Source: Snodgrassella alvi
GTDB lineage: Bacteria > Pseudomonadota > Gammaproteobacteria > Burkholderiales > Neisseriaceae
Length of the DNA: 64,000 nt
Direction: 5' to 3'
Assembly: GCF_002777855.1 (NCBI RefSeq)
Contig: NZ_MEIK01000040.1
Location: 248,001-312,000, forward strand
How positions within the stretch are numbered: position 1 is the first letter of the stretch; each line of letters starts with the position of its first letter. Below, one piece after another: positions 49,874 through 59,326 of this stretch. The notes beneath the pieces were generated by a model. The model saw nothing but the letters and a program-made list of their open reading frames with translations. It did not search any database and had not been told where the DNA came from. A program made the translations under genes and the position numbers.

Positions 49874-50632
49874 ATGAAAAAAAGCATTACCTGGCTGGCC
49901 GGCTTCAGTATCATGGCCGCTGGGCTCGCTTTTGCCGATGCACCCAAAATTGATTCACAGCGCATTAATGTCATGCTAAAACAGTATGAGCGTCAGATGC
50001 AGGCACAGCCGGGTGCACCAGCGCCGAATAAAGCAGAGATTCAGAAAGAAATCACGTTGCGCCTGCAAACGGCCGATATATTGAAAGCAGAAGCCTTTAA
50101 GGCCGGTTTGGATAAACAACCAGACACACAGGCCGCATGGCAAAACATGCAGGCTCAATTCTATGCAGCCCAGTATGTAGACCATCTGGCTGCCAGCATT
50201 GAAGTAAGCGACAGTGATTTGCGCCGGCAATATCAACAGGTGAGTCAGGAAATCAACTTACTGCCCATTGTTTTTCCAAGCGAACAAGCAGCTGAAGAAG
50301 GTTTAAGCAAACTGAAAAAAGGACTGGCTTACGAAACTTTGCTTAAACAGGTAAACCCAGAAGCACCACAAAGCAATTGGATGAACCCACAGCAACTGCC
50401 TCCTGAATTTGCCCAACTGGCCTCACAACTGAAAAGTGGTCAGATTTCACCTAATGTGATCACGATTGACGGGCATTACATCCTGTTGAAACTAGCTGGT
50501 ACGCGTCAGGCGCCTGATGCTCCCGCATTTGACCAGATTAAAGAGCAGCTTCGCAATCAGGCCAAACAGGAAAAAGTATCCCAACAAATCAATCAAATTC
50601 TGAAAAACAATGGCATTAGCCTAAACAATTAA
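49874..50632 (+). CDS. Second PpiC-type peptidyl-prolyl isomerase-like protein
   Basis: Periplasmic protein of 252 residues: signal peptide ending LAFA, SurA-like helices, and a shortened parvulin domain (INLLPIVFPSEQAAEEGLSK, LAYETLLKQ, LKSGQISPNVITIDGHYILLKL). The parvulin core lacks the usual histidine-rich signature strand, so isomerase activity may be weak or lost and it may serve as a chaperone. AAGGAA precedes the ATG. Tandem position with the previous gene suggests an old duplication. A long terminator follows. Confidence 0.87.
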   Translation: MKKSITWLAGFSIMAAGLAFADAPKIDSQRINVMLKQYERQMQAQPGAPAPNKAEIQKEITLRLQTADILKAEAFKAGLDKQPDTQAAWQNMQAQFYAAQYVDHLAASIEVSDSDLRRQYQQVSQEINLLPIVFPSEQAAEEGLSKLKKGLAYETLLKQVNPEAPQSNWMNPQQLPPEFAQLASQLKSGQISPNVITIDGHYILLKLAGTRQAPDAPAFDQIKEQLRNQAKQEKVSQQINQILKNNGISLNN

Positions 50633-50636
50633 TAGC

Positions 50637-50682
50637 CTGAATATAAAAAACCGGTACTAAAGTACCGGTTTTTTATATTCAG
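50637..50682 (+). terminator. 22-base-pair perfect hairpin terminator
   Basis: Both arms of 22 bases (CTGAATATAAAAAACCGGTACT and its complement, here split as CTGAATATAAAAAA plus CCGGTACT) are fully complementary with an AA centre. It ends the yciB operon and, being symmetric, may also serve the convergent GNAT gene. Confidence 0.92.
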
Positions 50683-50716
50683 CTCACCTAAAACACGAGA
50701 AAAACTCGCTAGGAAA

Positions 50717-51151
50717 TCATTCCGGCTGATATAGCATATCTACAAAAGGGATACCATCCGTAATATACGGTGCTCCTTGTATTTTAAAACCATGCTGTTG
50801 ATAAAATTTAAGAACCTGACGGCTCGACTCAATTTTAATCGGATACTCTGAATAGTGACTTTGCGCATAATGCAGGATTAATTTAATCAGCTGGTCTCCT
50901 AAGCCGGTACCACGAAAATCAGAGCGGGTGACAAAGCGACTGAATGTAAAATGCACACCAGCTAAATACATTCTGGCATAAGCCAGAATTTGCCCGTCTC
51001 GTTTATAGTAAACATGTTTGGCCAACACATCCCAGTCATCCAATTCTTGATATATCCGCTGCTGCTCTACCACAAAAGTGTCAATACGCAATCGTGCAAT
51101 GCGATAAAAATCTTGTGACGAAAGTTCATCTAATTTTTTGATACACCACAT
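50717..51151 (-). CDS. GNAT family acetyltransferase (ElaA-like)
   Basis: N-acetyltransferase of 144 residues. The acetyl-CoA loop is VTRSDFRGTGLGDQLI; RLRIDTFVVEQQRIYQELDD at the start is typical of ElaA. Terminal PFVDMLYQPE is also ElaA-like. The substrate is not known. It converges on the yciB operon. Confidence 0.9.
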   Translation of the reverse strand: MWCIKKLDELSSQDFYRIARLRIDTFVVEQQRIYQELDDWDVLAKHVYYKRDGQILAYARMYLAGVHFTFSRFVTRSDFRGTGLGDQLIKLILHYAQSHYSEYPIKIESSRQVLKFYQQHGFKIQGAPYITDGIPFVDMLYQPE

Positions 51152-51395
51152 AAAACTTTCACACTCCTCTTAACCACAAGACTGATTGCATTTGTTACTG
51201 GTTATTACTAAAATCAAATAGGCATAAATTTAAAACACTGTTTTCTCAAAATATTTTGAAATTACATTATGCCGGCATGTTATGTTTACACTTAAAACAA
51301 ACTCAGTATAAAAACAATAAGACAAATAATCAAATAACAATCTTAATTCTGGCAAAAATAAAATACTGCTATAACCTAACCAATATATACAGAAA

Positions 51396-51426
51396 CGGAT
51401 TACCCAAACTCAAATAAGGTAATCCG
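51396..51426 (-). terminator. Possible terminator after yceI
   Basis: CGGATTACC / GGTAATCCG stem with a 13-base loop just beyond the yceI stop; the T tail is weak. The remaining spacer to the GNAT gene holds no gene. Confidence 0.5.
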
Positions 51427-51445
51427 TAGCTAAGATATTGGAAGA

Positions 51446-52024
51446 TTATTGTTTTGCCGCTTCTACCTGAATATTCAGCTTAACATAGCGACTTGCCGGC
51501 ATAACCGGCACATACTCATTAATTCCCCATTGAGTACGATCAATTACAGCTTCAAAATCACCACCACAAACTTGTGATTGTGTCATCGGGCTTTTATAAC
51601 AATTGAATTTAGTAGCACGCAAAACTACAGGGTGTGTTTGCCCTACCATTGTTAATTGGCCGCGCAAAGCCCTAACTTTTCCATTTTTATCGAAAATCCA
51701 GTTCTGCGAAACAAATCGCAGTGACGGATATTGTGCCGCATTAAAAAAAGCTTTACTTTGCAGATGTTGAGTAAATTCACTGCGGCCCGTATCCAGCTTA
51801 GCCAGTGGAAGAGTAATATCTACTGCACCGGTTTTAGCTTTCGCATCATATTGCAACTCACCCTCAAGATTATAAAATCCCCCTACATTGCTGGAAGTGG
51901 CAAAATGATCTAAAGTGAATCGTGCGTTGGTATGCAAGGGATCAAGTTTATAAGTTGCAGCCATTGCTGGGACACTTATACCCAACAATGTGGCCATCAA
52001 AATACAGGTAAATCGGCTCATCAT
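51446..52024 (-). CDS. YceI family periplasmic protein
   Basis: Secreted lipocalin-like protein of 192 residues that probably binds a polyisoprenoid. Signal peptide ends AMA|A. Core YKLDPLHTNARFTLDHF, GRSEFTQHLQSKAFFNAAQYP and LTMVGQTHPVVL are YceI signatures. AAAGGA lies before two adjacent ATGs. Confidence 0.93.
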   Translation of the reverse strand: MMSRFTCILMATLLGISVPAMAATYKLDPLHTNARFTLDHFATSSNVGGFYNLEGELQYDAKAKTGAVDITLPLAKLDTGRSEFTQHLQSKAFFNAAQYPSLRFVSQNWIFDKNGKVRALRGQLTMVGQTHPVVLRATKFNCYKSPMTQSQVCGGDFEAVIDRTQWGINEYVPVMPASRYVKLNIQVEAAKQ

Positions 52025-52193
52025 TTATTTCCTTTGTCAATTTGTCTAACAGATTAATAGTAGCCTGAATAAACCTACGGACAAATCCCGCAGAGTAAAT
52101 ATATTTTTTCTTTTAAAGAAACAATTAAACATATTCAGGCATTTTCTTATCCAATATCCCCTCCCTAATGCCTATCCAAAGCTTAAGCTGCAC

Positions 52194-53507
52194 TCATCTG
52201 TCAAACACTGCCATAGATTCAAGATGTGCTGTTTGTGCAAATAGATTCATAATGCCGCCGGCACGGTACTGGTAACCACATTTAACCAGTAAACCAGCAT
52301 CACGTGCCAGCGTAGCCGGATCACAGGACACATACACAATCCGCTTAGGCAGAAACCGTTCTTCAAGCTCATTTAAAGCCAATATCAAAGCTTGAGCGCC
52401 TGCCCGCGGCGGGTCGAGCAGCCATTTATGCGCATATCCAAACTTACGTAAACGTTGCCCATTCATTTCAAAAAGATCAGCCTGCTGAAAATGGGCTAAA
52501 TGTTTCAGGCCATTATATTGGGCATTGGCAGTGGCACGTCGGCACATGGCAGCCATCCCTTCCACACCCACTACTTCAGCCTGCATCCGCGCAATCGGTA
52601 AACTGAAATTACCCAATCCGCAGAACCAATCTATAATTCTTTCCCCGGCTTGCGGTTGTAGCCATTGTATGGCACGCTGTACCATTAAAGCATTAGTCAG
52701 CTGATTAACCTGAGTAAAATCTTCAGGCTGATAAGGAATCACTACCTGAAATTCAGGGAGATGATAGCTTAGTTTGTACATGTGCTTAGCAGTCTGCAAC
52801 GCAGTGGTTCGGCCTGTTTGTAACCACCATTGCCATAGCTTTCCGGTTTGTTGCTGCAATTGCAGCAACAAAGAATCAATCTGTTTGCGCTGATTTTGGT
52901 TAATAGCAGAAGCCTGCAAAGTAAGAGCAATTACTTCATTGCCCTGATGCAGCATCACACCGGCCACACTATGCTCCGGCCAGCTTTGCAATAATGTTTT
53001 AATCGGCTTTAATGCTTCTGACAAAGCTTCCGACAACACCATACATTTATCAATATCTACAATATGATGGCTGTGTCTGGCCTGAAAGCCCAGTTTCAGA
53101 CGTCCTTCCTCATACACAGCGCGCAAACGTACCCGTTCACGATAATGCCATGGCAGTCCATATATTGGTGCCATCAGCTCGTCTGGTTGCACCTTTCCTA
53201 AACGCCGCATCTGATTCATCCACGCACGTTGTTTCAGAGCTACCTGAGTTGTAAACTCAATATGCTGGCTGTTACAGCCACCGCACCGTCCATAGTACAC
53301 ACAAGGTGGCTGTATACGTGCATTAGCAGCGCGCAGCAGTTTGCCAATTTTGCCCTCAGTGTAGGACTTTTTTTCCCGTACCGACTGCCACTGCACCACC
53401 TCACCCGGTAAAGCATATTCAATAAATACAGCCTTACCGTTTACACGGGCAACACCGCGCCCTTCCTGATTCCAGTCAATAATATGTGCTGTCAACTGTT
53501 GTTCCAA
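52194..53507 (-). CDS. rlmD: 23S rRNA (uracil-1939 C5)-methyltransferase
   Basis: SAM-dependent RNA methyltransferase of 437 residues. An N-terminal TRAM domain (about 1-58) is followed by Fe-S cysteines C69, C75, C78 (PPCVYYGRCGGCNSQH) and the fourth in DIDKCMVL. The catalytic region has IDWFCGLGNFSLP, DPPRAGAQALI and YVSCDPATLARD. It starts at TTG after GAGGG; the next Met is far inside, so TTG is well supported. It is divergent from the L,D-transpeptidase gene. Confidence 0.94.
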   Translation of the reverse strand: MEQQLTAHIIDWNQEGRGVARVNGKAVFIEYALPGEVVQWQSVREKKSYTEGKIGKLLRAANARIQPPCVYYGRCGGCNSQHIEFTTQVALKQRAWMNQMRRLGKVQPDELMAPIYGLPWHYRERVRLRAVYEEGRLKLGFQARHSHHIVDIDKCMVLSEALSEALKPIKTLLQSWPEHSVAGVMLHQGNEVIALTLQASAINQNQRKQIDSLLLQLQQQTGKLWQWWLQTGRTTALQTAKHMYKLSYHLPEFQVVIPYQPEDFTQVNQLTNALMVQRAIQWLQPQAGERIIDWFCGLGNFSLPIARMQAEVVGVEGMAAMCRRATANAQYNGLKHLAHFQQADLFEMNGQRLRKFGYAHKWLLDPPRAGAQALILALNELEERFLPKRIVYVSCDPATLARDAGLLVKCGYQYRAGGIMNLFAQTAHLESMAVFDR

Positions 53508-53624
53508 ACTGAACCCTCAAGCCAGAAAAAGACCGCAAATAATCTTAATTGTGTATATTTTCTCACATCACAGACAAATTACGTTATGATTATATTCATA
53601 TTGCCATACCGGATTTTCAGAATA

Positions 53625-54641
53625 ATGTTGAAACCTATACTTTATGCACTCACCACTTCCATCATATCTGCTAGTGCATATGCTGCCATCCCCATGCCAG
53701 ATTATGCCGTACCTAGTAAGGGGCAGCAGGTCATACTGAATATTCCGCAGCTACGGCTGTTTTTGTTTCAAGATGGCAAGTTAATCAAAACCTATCCCAT
53801 AACTGTCGGTAAAGCGAGTACACAAACACCGCTAGGTGAATACAAAATTGGTGCTAAAGTGGCCAATCCCACTTGGAGCGTACCGCGTAGTATTCAAAAA
53901 GAAATGGCGGCCAGTGGAAAAGTGGTACAGAAATCAGTACCGCCCGGCCCCAAAAATCCGCTTGGTCCGGTATTTGTCCGTCTTGGTGAACCCAGGCTCG
54001 GTCTAGGCATTCATGGTACAAATGTACCCAGCAGTGTACCCGGCGTACGAAGTCATGGCTGTGTTCGGCTGCAAAGCCCCAACGCATTGGATTTTGCTGC
54101 AACTGTTCAAAGCGGTGCAGATGCAGCGGTAATCTATCAGCAAGTTTCAGTAAATATCGACGAACAGAACGATATTTGGATTGCGGTTTACCGAGACCCC
54201 TATAACAAACGTAATCTAAACAAAAAACTACTTAATCAGAGTATTAGTTCGTGGGCAAATCAGCATCAGCAACAGGTAGACCAAAAGCGTCTAGCTGCTG
54301 CCTTGATTAAACCGGCCAACACATTAATCTGTCTTACATGTAGTGCCGGCAAAACTAAAGTCAGCGGTGCACTTAGCTCGTTACAGTGGACTAGTGGTAA
54401 AGGTGAGCTGGTTGAACTAAAACACATCAACACTATCAACTCACAACCTAAACAGGAAATTGCTCCAGAAAGCAGCAATGTAGAAGTGGATGAGGATATG
54501 GATGATACATCCAAACAAGACATAACCCCGTTAAATCCCGCCCCCACAGTACCAGAAAAAGTACATCCAGCTCCGGAAAAAAATATTCCAGTTAACAAAA
54601 TTCCGGCCTCATCCGATCCGGGATTTGACGCATTGCTATAA
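53625..54641 (+). CDS. L,D-transpeptidase (YkuD domain) with a proline-rich tail
   Basis: Periplasmic peptidoglycan cross-linking or lipoprotein-attaching enzyme of 338 residues. The chosen ATG gives a signal peptide ending ASAYA; the open frame continues upstream into rlmD but has no use there. The YkuD domain runs from about 33 to 180, with H130 (LGIHGTN) and S143-H144-G145-C146-x-R148. The C-terminal 130 residues are a non-catalytic tail: a CLTC segment, acidic stretch, then NPAPTVPEKVHPAPEK. The tail may sit on another envelope partner. Confidence 0.9.
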   Translation: MLKPILYALTTSIISASAYAAIPMPDYAVPSKGQQVILNIPQLRLFLFQDGKLIKTYPITVGKASTQTPLGEYKIGAKVANPTWSVPRSIQKEMAASGKVVQKSVPPGPKNPLGPVFVRLGEPRLGLGIHGTNVPSSVPGVRSHGCVRLQSPNALDFAATVQSGADAAVIYQQVSVNIDEQNDIWIAVYRDPYNKRNLNKKLLNQSISSWANQHQQQVDQKRLAAALIKPANTLICLTCSAGKTKVSGALSSLQWTSGKGELVELKHINTINSQPKQEIAPESSNVEVDEDMDDTSKQDITPLNPAPTVPEKVHPAPEKNIPVNKIPASSDPGFDALL

Positions 54642-54671
54642 GATATCAGCAACGAATTAATTGCACAGAAA

Positions 54672-54998
54672 TTAAATTCGTGTCTGAAAATCGGGCAACA
54701 ACTGCCACAATGCACTTTTTTCTGCCACCTTTAGCCGCTTAAGCCGAAATTCACATCTGGCTGCCGCGGCTTTATTTATACCCACGCACACCAGCCGCAT
54801 CTGCACTGGAGTATGCATACGCGTATACTTTGCCCCTTTCCCCGAACAATGCGCCCGCCAGCGCAGCAACGGCCGGTATGAGATTCCACAGTAATAAGCA
54901 CCATTATCACAAAGCAGCATATACACCGACCAATCAGCGTGAAACTGTGGCAACGGAGGTAAAGCGGCCAGAATAGAAGCAGATAAATACAATCTCAA
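54672..54998 (-). CDS. GIY-YIG superfamily nuclease-like protein
   Basis: Small protein of 108 residues like YhbQ. The core is VYMLLCDNGAYYCGIS, RPLLRWRAHCSGKGAKYTRMHTP and a C-terminal ARCEFRLKRL. The first motif is VYM instead of GIY and the second YCGIS instead of YIG, so activity is uncertain. The start is unclear: TTG opens the frame, but the domain only begins about 24 residues in. The gene converges on the L,D-transpeptidase gene. Confidence 0.75.
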   Translation of the reverse strand: MRLYLSASILAALPPLPQFHADWSVYMLLCDNGAYYCGISYRPLLRWRAHCSGKGAKYTRMHTPVQMRLVCVGINKAAAARCEFRLKRLKVAEKSALWQLLPDFQTRI

Positions 54999-55180
54999 TG
55001 CTCAATACATTTAGATACAATAGAGAGTTAAAGATATCTTCAATAAATCTCAGTAGTATTGTGAGTAAAATTAGTTAAATCCATCACATTTAAAGCTTAA
55101 ACATAAGATTTGATCATTATCGTACGAATTAAATATTTCTAACTTACGTGAATTACAGGAAAAAGCAATAAAATCCCATT

Positions 55181-58100
55181 TTAAAAGCTTACTTGTACCG
55201 CTTCATCCCCTAGTAAAGAATACAAGCTATCAAACAAAACAGCTTCTGGCCTAATCAGCCAACTTTTATCTGCGCGTAGCTCGCCATAAGCTTGTTGGTG
55301 GCGGCAGCAAAATTTTAGCGGTACATGCGCCTGTTCTCCGCAATAAGTCTTTAGCAAATCAGCTAGCTTTTGAATTGGCGCATCAGCAGCAATATATAAT
55401 TGCAGACTGCGCGCATAACGCGCACTGGCCTGAGCCAAAGTAAATGCATCATCTGCAGTGATACGCAAACCATCACCGCCATTGTATTCATCTACCGCTA
55501 CCTTACATTCCATTATCAGCACCTGATCCGCTTTGAGACTGGCGCCGTATTCTTCCAAGGCCTGCCCTGCTACCACCACCTCCTGCTTATCAGTGCCGTC
55601 TTCCAGCTGCACCACAGCAAACTTACCACGTTTTCCCATAATATAGCGTACACCGGTAACAAATCCGGCTACCTTCTGTTTATTATTGGATGGTTTTAAC
55701 GCAGAAAGTTTAGTACCCACCAGTGCACGCACCTTATCAGCATAAGGCTCGAAAGGGTGACCAGAAAAATAAAAGCCCATGGCCTGTTTTTCTTCTGCCA
55801 GCTTCACAGCCAGGGACCATGGCGCCACTTCTTCCATTTGCAAGGGTTCTATCGCATCCTCAACCAGATCAAACAGCCCACCCTGATTGGCATTGGCTGC
55901 CACCTGTTCAGCATTTTCCATAGCCAATCCAATATTGGCCAGCAACTGTGCCCGATTCGGATTCAGTTCATCAAAGGCACCGGCACGCACCAGCGCTTCA
56001 ATAGTGCGACGGTTGATATGCTGGCGGTCAACCCGCTGACAAAAATCAAACAGGTCTGTAAATGGCCCACCTGTTTCACGTGCTCGGACAATCGCTTCCA
56101 CTGCACCCTCACCGGTGCCCTTAATCGCACCCAATGCATAGCGTATCTGTTTTTGATTGTTCGGAGTAAACCGATAAAAAGACTGATTAATACTGGGCGG
56201 CAAAAAGGTAATACCATTTTCAATGCCATCATCGACAAAGATTTTTAGCTGGTCAGTATTGGTCAACTCACTGGACATCGTACCAGCCAGATATTCCGCC
56301 AGATAATGGCATTTCAGCCATGCCGTCTGATACGACACCAGCGCATAAGCGGCCGCATGAGATTTATTGAAACCATAACCAGCGAATTTTTCCATATAAT
56401 TGAAAATTTCGTTGGCTGTATCCTTATCAATACCCTTTTCCGCGGCTCCGGCTTCAAAAATGGCGCGATGCTTCACCATTTCCTCAACCTTTTTCTTACC
56501 CATAGCTCGCCGCAATAAATCGGCGCCACCTAGTGTATACCCCCCGCAGACTTGCGCCGCCTGCATCACCTGCTCCTGATACACCATTACACCGTAGGTA
56601 GAATTAAGCACCGGTTCCAGATTTGGATGCAAATATTCCACTTTTTCTTCACCGTGCATACGCCGGATAAAGTCCGGAATCAGATCCATCGGGCCCGGCC
56701 GATACAAGGCCACAAAAGCAATAATTTCCTCAAATTTAGTCGGACGCGCGGTTATCAGCATTTTTTTCATGCCCACCGACTCAAACTGGAAAACAGCGGT
56801 GGTATTACCCTTAGCAAAAATGCTGGCGTAAGTAGCCGCATCATCTAATGGAATATGATTAACATCAACTTTCTGGCCGGTCGTCTCCAGAATAAATTTT
56901 TGCGTCATTTCAATAATGGTTAAATTCCGCAACCCAAGAAAGTCGAATTTCACCAGCCCTATCTGCTCTACATCATCCTTATCAAACATGGAAACCGGTG
57001 ATGCATCTTCACCGCTGGCCTGATAAATCGGGCAGAAGTCAGCAATTTTACCCGGTGCCATTAACACCCCACCGGCATGCATACCCAACCCACGCGTCAA
57101 ATCCTCCAGTTTTAGCGCCAGCGTCATCAGCTCTTCAGCCTCTTCTTCACGCAATAACTGCTGTATCTGTGGTTCTGCTTCCATCGCCTTAGTTAAACTT
57201 AACGGCTTATTGGCCTCCACAGGTATTAGCTTGGATAAACGGTCGCACAGGCCAAACGGCAAATCCAACACCCTTCCCACATCACGTACCACCGACTTGG
57301 ACGACATCGTGCCAAAAGTCACAATCTGACTAACCGCAGGCACACCATATTTATGCCGGACATACTGAATCACACGTCCACGGTTTTCCTGACAAAAGTC
57401 GATATCGAAGTCAGGCATCGATACGCGCTCAGGATTCAGAAAGCGTTCAAAGAGCAAGTTATAGCGCAGCGGATCCAAATCAGTAATCTTCAGCGAATAC
57501 GCCACCAGTGAGCCCGCACCAGAACCACGCCCCGGCCCTACCGGACAACCATTCTGTTTAGCCCAATTAATGAAGTCCTGCACAATCAGAAAATAGCCTG
57601 GAAACTGCATCTGAATAATAATACCCAGCTCATAATCCAGCCGCTGCTGATATTCCGGCATTTTCTGAGTCCGCTCAGCCTCATCCGGATACAGAAACGC
57701 CATACGCTCACTCAACCCTTTATTACTAAGCTGCACCAGCAAATCATCCAGTGTCATTCCTTGTGGTGTCGGAAACAACGGCAGATAGTGCTCGCCCAGC
57801 GTCAGCGTCAAATTACAACTTTGTGCAATTGCTACGGTATTAGTCAGCGCTTCCGGAATATCGGCAAACCGCTCAGCCATTTCCTCAGGCGTCACAAAAT
57901 ACTGACTCGGAACAAAATCATGCGGGCGCCGTTTATCTGCCAGAACATAGCCACTGGCAATACATACACGGGCTTCATGTGCCTGAAAGTCTGCTGAATC
58001 CATAAACTGCACCGGATGCGTCGCCACCACCGGTATCTGATGTGTAGCAGCCAGCGCAACGCTACCGGCCACCACTGCTTCCCATTCCGGCCGTTCAGGC

Positions 58101-58627
58101 AAACGCTGTACTTCCAGATAAAAACGTTCACCAAACCATTGCTGATATTTAGCACACACCTGCGCAGCCAGCTCCGGCTTCTGCGCCAGCAAAGCCTGTC
58201 CGATTTCACCATACTGCGCCCCAGACAGACAGATCAGACCACTATTATCCCCATCTGCCAGCCATTGCTGGCGGATAACAGGCTGATTCGGATTGCGGTC
58301 TTCCCCCACATAAGCGTCAGTCAATAACTGATTCAAACGCAGATAACCATCATGATTCTTTACCACCAGCATCAGACGAAAAGGTTTATCCGGCTGCTCT
58401 GGATTTTCCACCCGCACATCCACTGCCATAATGGGCTTAATACCCGCATTGCGGCAGGCCTTGTAAAATTTCACCATGCCGAACACATTCATCAGATCAC
58501 TGATACCGAGTGCCGGCAAACCGAGCTCACTGGCACGTTTTACCGCTTCTTTAATCCGAACAATGCCATCTTCAATAGAAAATTCGGTATGTAGCCGCAA
58601 CGGAATATAAGGAGAATTGTCAGACAT
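55181..58627 (-). CDS. dnaE: DNA polymerase III subunit alpha
   Basis: Replicative polymerase of 1148 residues. The PHP domain comes first (LRLHTEFSIEDG, GISDLMNVFG). Palm catalytic residues D406 and D408 lie in PDFDIDFC; GPGRGSGAGSLVAY and LMVYQEQVMQ-like thumb and fingers motifs follow. A helix-hairpin-helix and OB-fold region covers about 830-1080 (KVAGFVTGVRYIMGKRGKFA). The ATG (MSDNSP) is preferred to a GTG four codons earlier. Transcribed alone. Confidence 0.98.
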   Translation of the reverse strand: MSDNSPYIPLRLHTEFSIEDGIVRIKEAVKRASELGLPALGISDLMNVFGMVKFYKACRNAGIKPIMAVDVRVENPEQPDKPFRLMLVVKNHDGYLRLNQLLTDAYVGEDRNPNQPVIRQQWLADGDNSGLICLSGAQYGEIGQALLAQKPELAAQVCAKYQQWFGERFYLEVQRLPERPEWEAVVAGSVALAATHQIPVVATHPVQFMDSADFQAHEARVCIASGYVLADKRRPHDFVPSQYFVTPEEMAERFADIPEALTNTVAIAQSCNLTLTLGEHYLPLFPTPQGMTLDDLLVQLSNKGLSERMAFLYPDEAERTQKMPEYQQRLDYELGIIIQMQFPGYFLIVQDFINWAKQNGCPVGPGRGSGAGSLVAYSLKITDLDPLRYNLLFERFLNPERVSMPDFDIDFCQENRGRVIQYVRHKYGVPAVSQIVTFGTMSSKSVVRDVGRVLDLPFGLCDRLSKLIPVEANKPLSLTKAMEAEPQIQQLLREEEAEELMTLALKLEDLTRGLGMHAGGVLMAPGKIADFCPIYQASGEDASPVSMFDKDDVEQIGLVKFDFLGLRNLTIIEMTQKFILETTGQKVDVNHIPLDDAATYASIFAKGNTTAVFQFESVGMKKMLITARPTKFEEIIAFVALYRPGPMDLIPDFIRRMHGEEKVEYLHPNLEPVLNSTYGVMVYQEQVMQAAQVCGGYTLGGADLLRRAMGKKKVEEMVKHRAIFEAGAAEKGIDKDTANEIFNYMEKFAGYGFNKSHAAAYALVSYQTAWLKCHYLAEYLAGTMSSELTNTDQLKIFVDDGIENGITFLPPSINQSFYRFTPNNQKQIRYALGAIKGTGEGAVEAIVRARETGGPFTDLFDFCQRVDRQHINRRTIEALVRAGAFDELNPNRAQLLANIGLAMENAEQVAANANQGGLFDLVEDAIEPLQMEEVAPWSLAVKLAEEKQAMGFYFSGHPFEPYADKVRALVGTKLSALKPSNNKQKVAGFVTGVRYIMGKRGKFAVVQLEDGTDKQEVVVAGQALEEYGASLKADQVLIMECKVAVDEYNGGDGLRITADDAFTLAQASARYARSLQLYIAADAPIQKLADLLKTYCGEQAHVPLKFCCRHQQAYGELRADKSWLIRPEAVLFDSLYSLLGDEAVQVSF

Positions 58628-59097
58628 AGCACTTTTCACGCCAAAACATTAATTGCCTGGCTTAAGAGAATTGAATTAAACACTCACCGTTCACAGAGAA
58701 AGCGACAACAAATGTGAAACAAGGTGATAGAGCTTTAGCTAAAACAGCCGGTTTCAGGACAAAACACAGCCACCATAATTCTACCTGATTTGCCACATCT
58801 TATCGCCGGTATGAAGACAATGATAATAGCGCAATCTCAAAAAAGATTGAAAAACGTACTTCTGAAACAGCGAAACATCTTAGCGCAGATTGACCTACTC
58901 ATACTTAACCCAGTCAGACCAATATATTTTCAAAAAAAATGAAAATAGCAGTAAATAATGAATTTTATTATAAAAAAGCAGATTTTTATCGCAAATAACA
59001 TCTTTTCATATGCAGCTATGACCGGTATTTCGCCCGATCAAACGCGAAAGATCTATTCTGAAACAATGTGATTTAGCGATACACATTTGGCAACAAC
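58628..59097. other. Intergenic region between dnaE and the 6S RNA terminator
   Basis: About 470 bases, AT-rich in the second half, with no gene or convincing hairpin. The dnaE promoter should lie in the first part. Confidence 0.5.
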
Positions 59098-59133
59098 TGA
59101 AAACAGGCTGCCTGAAATATCAGACAGCCTGTT
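59098..59133 (-). terminator. Terminator after 6S RNA made of uptake-like words
   Basis: AACAGGCTG-CCTG / CAG-ACAGCCTGTT stem (one wobble pair) with a 6-base loop and T4 on the minus strand. The plus strand contains the exact 12-mer AGGCTGCCTGAA. Confidence 0.75.
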
Positions 59134-59144
59134 CAAATGGGTTT

Positions 59145-59322
59145 CCCCCACATGTGCCGTTTTGGACGCTATCCGCTTGAACCTTGAGGACAAGGCTGGC
59201 AGTATCGAATGGCTTCGGGTTCATTCACACAGAATGCTCACGCCCACCATTACCCAACCGCCAAAAAAGCGAATTATTGGTTCAAAGGAATATATGTCCT
59301 TGCGAACACAGCAGGGGAAGAA
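59145..59322 (-). ncRNA. ssrS: 6S RNA
   Basis: Global regulator that binds sigma70 RNA polymerase in stationary phase. It lies directly after zapA, the usual place in proteobacteria. On the minus strand the 5' part has TGTTCGCAAG then TTGAACC, matching the E. coli 5' arm. GGTGGGCGTGAGCATTC corresponds to the region next to the central bubble, and CCTTG-TCCT-CAAGG forms the 3' bubble hairpin. TTCCCC near the 5' end pairs with GGGGGAA at the 3' end, closing the long rod. The exact ends are estimates. A terminator follows. Several short reading frames on the opposite strand here are accidental. Confidence 0.87.
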
Positions 59323-59326
59323 AAAG

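Noticed and set aside
53484-53624. Longer L,D-transpeptidase start
   Set aside because: The extra codons overlap the rlmD start and would hide the signal peptide.
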